From NCBI GenBank assembly GCA_002347405.1, contig DDXB01000009.1:21895-85894 (forward strand): a stretch of DNA of 64,000 nucleotides, written 5' to 3'. A model generated the notes under the pieces. It saw only the letters and a program-made list of their open reading frames with translations, was not told the origin of the DNA and ran no database searches. Below, one piece after another: positions 60,795 through 64,000 of this stretch (position 1 is its first letter; the number at the start of each line of letters is the position of its first letter). This DNA is from Rhodocyclaceae bacterium UBA2271. Lineage in GTDB: Bacteria; Pseudomonadota; Gammaproteobacteria; Burkholderiales; Rhodocyclaceae. Position numbers and translations under genes: made by a program.

Positions 60795-60879
60795 TGGTGC
60801 CGACGGCGAGACTCGAACTCGCACAGCTTTCGCCACTACCCCCTCAAGATAGCGTGTCTACCAATTTCACCACGTCGGC
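60795..60879 (-). tRNA. tRNA-Leu (GAG)
   Basis: 85 nt with acceptor GCCGACG/CGTCGGC, anticodon GAG in loop CTTGAGG, the long variable arm of class II tRNAs and encoded CCA. It lies immediately before nuoA on the same strand, so both may share a transcript. Confidence 0.93.
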
Positions 60880-60971
60880 GGACGTTGTCTTGCGGTACTG
60901 CTCAACCGTCATCAACTGCCCGGTACGCTCAGAAAAGAAAACAAACAGATGTACCGAAATTTCAGGGCGCG

Positions 60972-60977
60972 AGTATA
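60972..60977 (-). promoter_or_regulatory. Likely -10 box of the tRNA-Leu/nuo promoter
   Basis: Minus strand TATACT followed by GC-rich CGCGCCC, as in stable-RNA promoters. The -35 is poor (TTGCGC at 19 bp). A dyad GCACCA-N4-TGGTGC (60980-60995) occupies the spacer and could bind a regulator. Confidence 0.5.
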
Positions 60978-61071
60978 AAGCACCAATCGTGGTGCAGCGC
61001 AAAAAAAATAGTGATCGCCGCATCAAACCACGTGGATCTTAAGCAATGTCGTTTATCGTCGACAGCATCGT

Positions 61072-61713
61072 TCAGTTCCGCCCATGACGGTATACGGTAA
61101 CGACCAGATCGCGCGCCATCCGTCCGCCTACTTCATTCATGATTCGATACAAATTACGTGCAATGCCGTCACGCAGGGGAACCAGCAGGGCCGGGAGACG
61201 CAATGAACGGCTCAACGCCTGTGTTTCGAGCGCATACAAGCGCAACAGATCATGGATCAACTGCTGCAGTTCGACACGCGGAAAACTGGCCTGTAGAGCC
61301 TCTCGACCATTTTTTCCCTTCGGCCAGCGTTCAAGAATGATGTATGCCGCAGCAAGCAATCGTTCAATCCGCCGCAGCCGAATCGGTTCAATTTCCTCAT
61401 AGCGAATCACAATGCCCACGGGCAGGCCCCTCACCCGCGCCAGAAAAGCGTGATCAATCTCCCGAGTGGCCTGATATAACTGTCGGTACATGGCATCACC
61501 CGGACTCGTCCCGTGACGCAGGGCGTCTTGGGCACGACGAATTACCAGCGCGTCTTTTTGCACCTCTTTGGCAACATTCAGAGCCAGAAATGGTTCGATG
61601 CGTGGCAGGGCAATGCGCAGCGGCAACACGGCACGCAAGGCATCGGTGGTGCGACGACTGTAAGCAACAAGAATCCTGCGGTCGATGGCGACCAAAGCAT
61701 CTACAGGATTCAT
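61072..61713 (-). CDS. Unrecognised helical protein
   Basis: 213 residues, Arg/Leu-rich, without signal peptide, membrane helices or cysteines. It is predicted nearly all alpha (for example YEEIEPIRLRRIERLLAAAYIILERW). It contains a short GLPVGIVIRYEEIE segment that may be a strand-turn. I do not recognise the family. It follows the methyltransferase gene (41 bp gap) and sits between secG and tRNA-Leu, so the pair forms an insert in an otherwise conserved order. Codon use looks like the neighbours. Confidence 0.6.
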   Translation of the reverse strand: MNPVDALVAIDRRILVAYSRRTTDALRAVLPLRIALPRIEPFLALNVAKEVQKDALVIRRAQDALRHGTSPGDAMYRQLYQATREIDHAFLARVRGLPVGIVIRYEEIEPIRLRRIERLLAAAYIILERWPKGKNGREALQASFPRVELQQLIHDLLRLYALETQALSRSLRLPALLVPLRDGIARNLYRIMNEVGGRMARDLVVTVYRHGRN

Positions 61714-61754
61714 GTCAAAGCCTGATGAGTGATCCGCTCGCTGGCGGGACGCAG

Positions 61755-62528
61755 CTACTCAGTCGCGCCGTCAGACAAGGGTTTCGCAGCGCGGTGCATA
61801 CCGATCATGCCAACAAGCAACGACTTGGCAACCACATCGCGATAACCCAGTTCACGCAATACTTGCGACAACTCATCGGCCGAGTAGAACAGTTCGATCG
61901 CATCGATGAAGTATTTCTTGACGCCCCAGGCGGCCGAACCGCTACGGAAGAACAAGCCGGTGACCGCCAGACTGCCACGCAGATAAGCGTAATAAAGCTT
62001 TTCGACAATTGGGTTGCCGGGCCGCAGCATGTCGCAGTGATGGAAGCGACCGCCTGGCTTCAGCACCCGATGGATCTCGGTGAACAGGTCGCGCACCCGC
62101 AGATGGCGCGACGCCCATTGCAGGGTGACTACATCGAAATGATTATCCGGAAAGGGCAGCACATGCACATCGCCGATGTTGCTGCGAATCTCGAAGCCTC
62201 GCTCCTGCGCACGCTTGCGTCCGACCTCCTGCATCGCCGCGCTGCGATCAATGGCATGCACCTCGAGGCTGGGCTCACGTTCAAGCAGTGCTATTCCAAC
62301 AGCATTGGTACCGGCGCAAACATCAAGGACCCGCTGACCGGGCTGCAACTCGATGAGCGACATGAAGTTACGCCGGAACCAGCCCCACAGGCCGAAGCTG
62401 GCAACGTAGTTGGCTCGATCGTAATACGGGGCGACATCGACGAAAACGTCATGCAGGTCGTCTTTCCAGACCGTGCCGAAGCGTTCTTCGCGCAATTTCT
62501 CGCGGATGGCTAATGGAGGCGGGCTCAT
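61755..62528 (-). CDS. UbiE/COQ5-like SAM-dependent methyltransferase
   Basis: 257 residues. SAM motif I is RVLDVCAGTNAVGIALL, followed by VHAIDRSAAM, DVHVLPFPDNHFDVVTLQWASRHL and EIHRVLKPGGRFHHCDML, the order seen in UbiE/MenG. It differs from true UbiE at motif I (AGTNAVG instead of GGTGDLA) and has an N-terminal extension. A quinone-type substrate next to complex I genes is attractive but unproven. It starts 30 bp after secG ends and is probably co-transcribed with the next gene. Confidence 0.75.
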   Translation of the reverse strand: MSPPPLAIREKLREERFGTVWKDDLHDVFVDVAPYYDRANYVASFGLWGWFRRNFMSLIELQPGQRVLDVCAGTNAVGIALLEREPSLEVHAIDRSAAMQEVGRKRAQERGFEIRSNIGDVHVLPFPDNHFDVVTLQWASRHLRVRDLFTEIHRVLKPGGRFHHCDMLRPGNPIVEKLYYAYLRGSLAVTGLFFRSGSAAWGVKKYFIDAIELFYSADELSQVLRELGYRDVVAKSLLVGMIGMHRAAKPLSDGATE

Positions 62529-62558
62529 ATTGATTGGCCGAATTTACGATATTCCTGA

Positions 62559-62921
62559 TTATCTGGGAATGTCCTGGGCCTTCGAACCATCCGGAGCTGG
62601 CACCGGAACAGTGGCAGGTGCCGTTGTCGGAGGTGCCTTTTGTACGGCTGCATCCATTACGCTACCACCTACGGTGGTCGGCTGTTTGCCCGCCATATAA
62701 GCCAAACCAAGACTGGTCAGAAAGAAGATCGTTGCCAGAACGGCTGTGGCGCGCGACAGGAAATTTGCTGAGCCGGTGGCACCGAACAGACTGCCGGAAG
62801 CCCCGCCGCCAAAGGCAGCGCCCATGTCGGCACCCTTGCCGTGTTGCATCAGCACCAGGCCAATGACGGTCAGTCCGACCAGGATATGCCCGGTCAGCGT
62901 AATAGTAAAAATAACGTCCAT
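62559..62921 (-). CDS. secG: Protein translocase subunit SecG
   Basis: 120 residues with two membrane helices: ITLTGHILVGLTVIGLVLMQ and AVLATIFFLTSLGLAYMAG. The family loop QHGKGADMGAAFGGGASGSLFGATGSANFLSRAT lies between them. The Pro/Ala-rich tail is longer than in E. coli. It supports SecYE in export. It follows tpiA by 13 bp, the usual arrangement. Confidence 0.95.
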   Translation of the reverse strand: MDVIFTITLTGHILVGLTVIGLVLMQHGKGADMGAAFGGGASGSLFGATGSANFLSRATAVLATIFFLTSLGLAYMAGKQPTTVGGSVMDAAVQKAPPTTAPATVPVPAPDGSKAQDIPR

Positions 62922-62934
62922 ATGTTTTCCTTAG

Positions 62935-63684
62935 TTAAACCGCTGCAGCACAGATGGCAGCGAAATCAGCAGCAACCAATGCCGCGCCACCGATCAGGCC
63001 GCCGTCGATATCCGGCTGGGCCATGAGTTCTTTTGCATTGCCGGGTTTCATGCTGCCGCCGTAAAGGATCTGCAAGCCGGCGGCAACCTTGGCATCCGCC
63101 GCAGCTACGCGTGCACGGATCAGCGCATGCACTTCCTGGGCCTGCTCCGGACTGGCGGTCTTGCCGGTACCGATGGCCCACACCGGCTCATAGGCCACAA
63201 CGGCCTTGGCCAAAGCAGCAACACCGCAACGCGTCAACACGGCATCGAGCTGGCGTGAAACAACCTCGGCGGTGACGTTTTTTTCACGCTCATCAAGGGT
63301 TTCCCCGACGCACAGAATTGGCACAAGTCCGGTCTTTAGTGCCGCCTCGAACTTTGCCGCGACCACCGCGTCCGTATCACCGTAGAAGCTGCGGCGCTCG
63401 GAGTGTCCGACAATTACATAACGACAACCAAAATCAGCCAGCATCGGCGCGCTGACTTCACCGGTATAGGCGCCCTGCGCATGTTCTGAAACATCCTGCG
63501 CCCCCCAGGCGACATTACTGCCCGCCAGTGCAACGCGTGCCTGTTCCAGATAAGGGTAAGGCACGCAAACAGCCACATCGGCAACCATCCCGGCCACGCC
63601 CTTACGCACTTCCTGCAGGAGAGCAGAGTTGGCCGCCAGATTGCCGTGCATCTTCCAGTTACCGGCAACGAATTTTTTGCGCAT
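62935..63684 (-). CDS. tpiA: Triosephosphate isomerase
   Basis: 249 residues interconverting DHAP and glyceraldehyde-3-phosphate. It contains GNWKMHG with the catalytic Lys, VIVGHSERR with the catalytic His, AYEPVWAIGTGKTAS with the catalytic Glu and loop 6, and ILYGGSMKPGN. First gene of tpiA-secG; its promoter should lie in the 80 bases between it and the insertion sequence end. Confidence 0.97.
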   Translation of the reverse strand: MRKKFVAGNWKMHGNLAANSALLQEVRKGVAGMVADVAVCVPYPYLEQARVALAGSNVAWGAQDVSEHAQGAYTGEVSAPMLADFGCRYVIVGHSERRSFYGDTDAVVAAKFEAALKTGLVPILCVGETLDEREKNVTAEVVSRQLDAVLTRCGVAALAKAVVAYEPVWAIGTGKTASPEQAQEVHALIRARVAAADAKVAAGLQILYGGSMKPGNAKELMAQPDIDGGLIGGAALVAADFAAICAAAV

Positions 63685-63763
63685 GACTTCAGCCCACCGT
63701 GTCCGAAAGGCCGCGATTATAACGACCGCATCCGGCTGCGGTCAATTTCAGCCAAAGCGCCCC

Positions 63764-64000
63764 CAGGGCCGGAGCATCAAATCTCCCTGAGCTGCAAGAC
63801 GGCAGCGAGGTAGTCAGGGTTCCACGCGGCGGCTTTGCGTTTTCTGGGGAGGCTGGTGGATCGGGACTTATCGCTCCGAAACAGGTTCAATGACACGCGC
63901 CGCAGGAATGAGAAGTTCAGCGCCGCATTTCTCAGGCGGATGGGGCTGGCGTCTTCGCCAAAGGTGACATCCAGACACCAATGCAGTCCGTTCTCGATCC
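63764..64000 (-). mobile_element. End of an ISAs1-type insertion sequence (continues beyond the window)
   Basis: The reading frame at 63777-63998 is the C-terminus of an ISAs1-family transposase. CAGGGCC at 63764-63770, just beyond its stop, is a likely terminal repeat, because ISAs1 ends commonly begin CAGGGC. The other end lies outside the window. Confidence 0.7.
63777..63998 (-). CDS. ISAs1-family transposase, C-terminal part (partial)
   Basis: 73 residues are visible, starting IENGLHWCLDVTFGEDASPI, then RNAALNFSFLRRVSLNLFRSD, and ending WNPDYLAAVLQLREI. The E-N-x-LHW-x-LDVTF-x-ED pattern with the catalytic Glu is the hallmark of DDE transposases of the ISAs1 group. The frame is intact as far as visible. 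Confidence 0.85.
   Translation of the reverse strand: MENGLHWCLDVTFGEDASPIRLRNAALNFSFLRRVSLNLFRSDKSRSTSLPRKRKAAAWNPDYLAAVLQLREI

Noticed and set aside
60980..60995. GCACCA-N4-TGGTGC as an NtrC site before tRNA-Leu/nuo
   Set aside because: The half-site spacing is 6, not 5, and no sigma-54 promoter is near. Kept only as an unexplained dyad.

Overview
The window is a GC-rich chromosomal segment from a betaproteobacterium. Evidence includes the hfq-hflX-hflK-hflC-DUF2065-hisZ-purA order, the tpiA-secG-tRNA-Leu-nuoA..N order, hrcA-hemH next to a bioAFHCD pathway, and a PEP-CTERM tail. A Rhodocyclales- or Sterolibacteriaceae-like host is my inference; no rRNA or other diagnostic marker is present.

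Layout. 1-2,100: the end of a probable amino-acid-type binding protein, then an ammonium transporter with NtrC-like boxes and a sigma-54 promoter, then a PEP-CTERM remnant. 2,100-6,530: exported MsrA/MsrB, an acyl-CoA ligase, a patatin lipoprotein and a LapA-like protein. 6,680-9,500: two GGDEF proteins. 9,590-14,550: recN, nadK, a solitary adenine-type DNA methyltransferase and hrcA. 14,570-20,440: hemH, then all biotin genes bioA-F-H-C-D. 20,633-25,700: a calcium-loop protein, then grpE-dnaK-dnaJ with sigma-32 promoters. 25,760-26,130: tRNA-His, -Arg and -Pro with one promoter. 26,170-33,660: two small envelope proteins and the purA-hisZ-hflC-hflK-hflX-hfq cluster, read right to left. 33,786-41,058: a three-gene sensory operon (PhnD-like binding protein, histidine kinase, sigma-54 activator) divergent from a decaheme cytochrome/outer-membrane barrel pair of the MtrAB/MtoAB/PioAB kind. 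41,140-46,000: tex, slyX, rbgA and a third GGDEF protein. 46,093-60,728: the 14-gene complex I operon, with tRNA-Leu upstream, two extra genes, secG and tpiA. The right edge is the end of an ISAs1-type insertion sequence.

The most coherent new-looking system is at 33.8-41.1 kb. A perfect GG-N10-GC sigma-54 promoter precedes the porin-cytochrome pair. Upstream of it are three 16-bp dyads of the form GTTTC-N6-GAAAC, the natural candidates for binding by the neighbouring activator. The arrangement resembles AioX-AioS-AioR, but the target is an extracellular-electron-transfer conduit and the mature sensor has no cysteine.

Three dispersed repeat families also mark the window. Family A is a modular repeat with 19-, 21- and 33-bp parts, about 18 copies, half inside genes and read through in frame. 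Family B is a hairpin with an invariant 15-nt loop and covarying stems, found four times immediately upstream of start codons (recN, bioC, hflX, nuoG). Family C is a roughly 157-bp CCACGGAGG-type element found twice, once between the amt enhancers and promoter and once filling the bioA-bioF gap. Start sites were chosen by eye from Shine-Dalgarno sequence, signal peptide and family alignment; no database search was possible.
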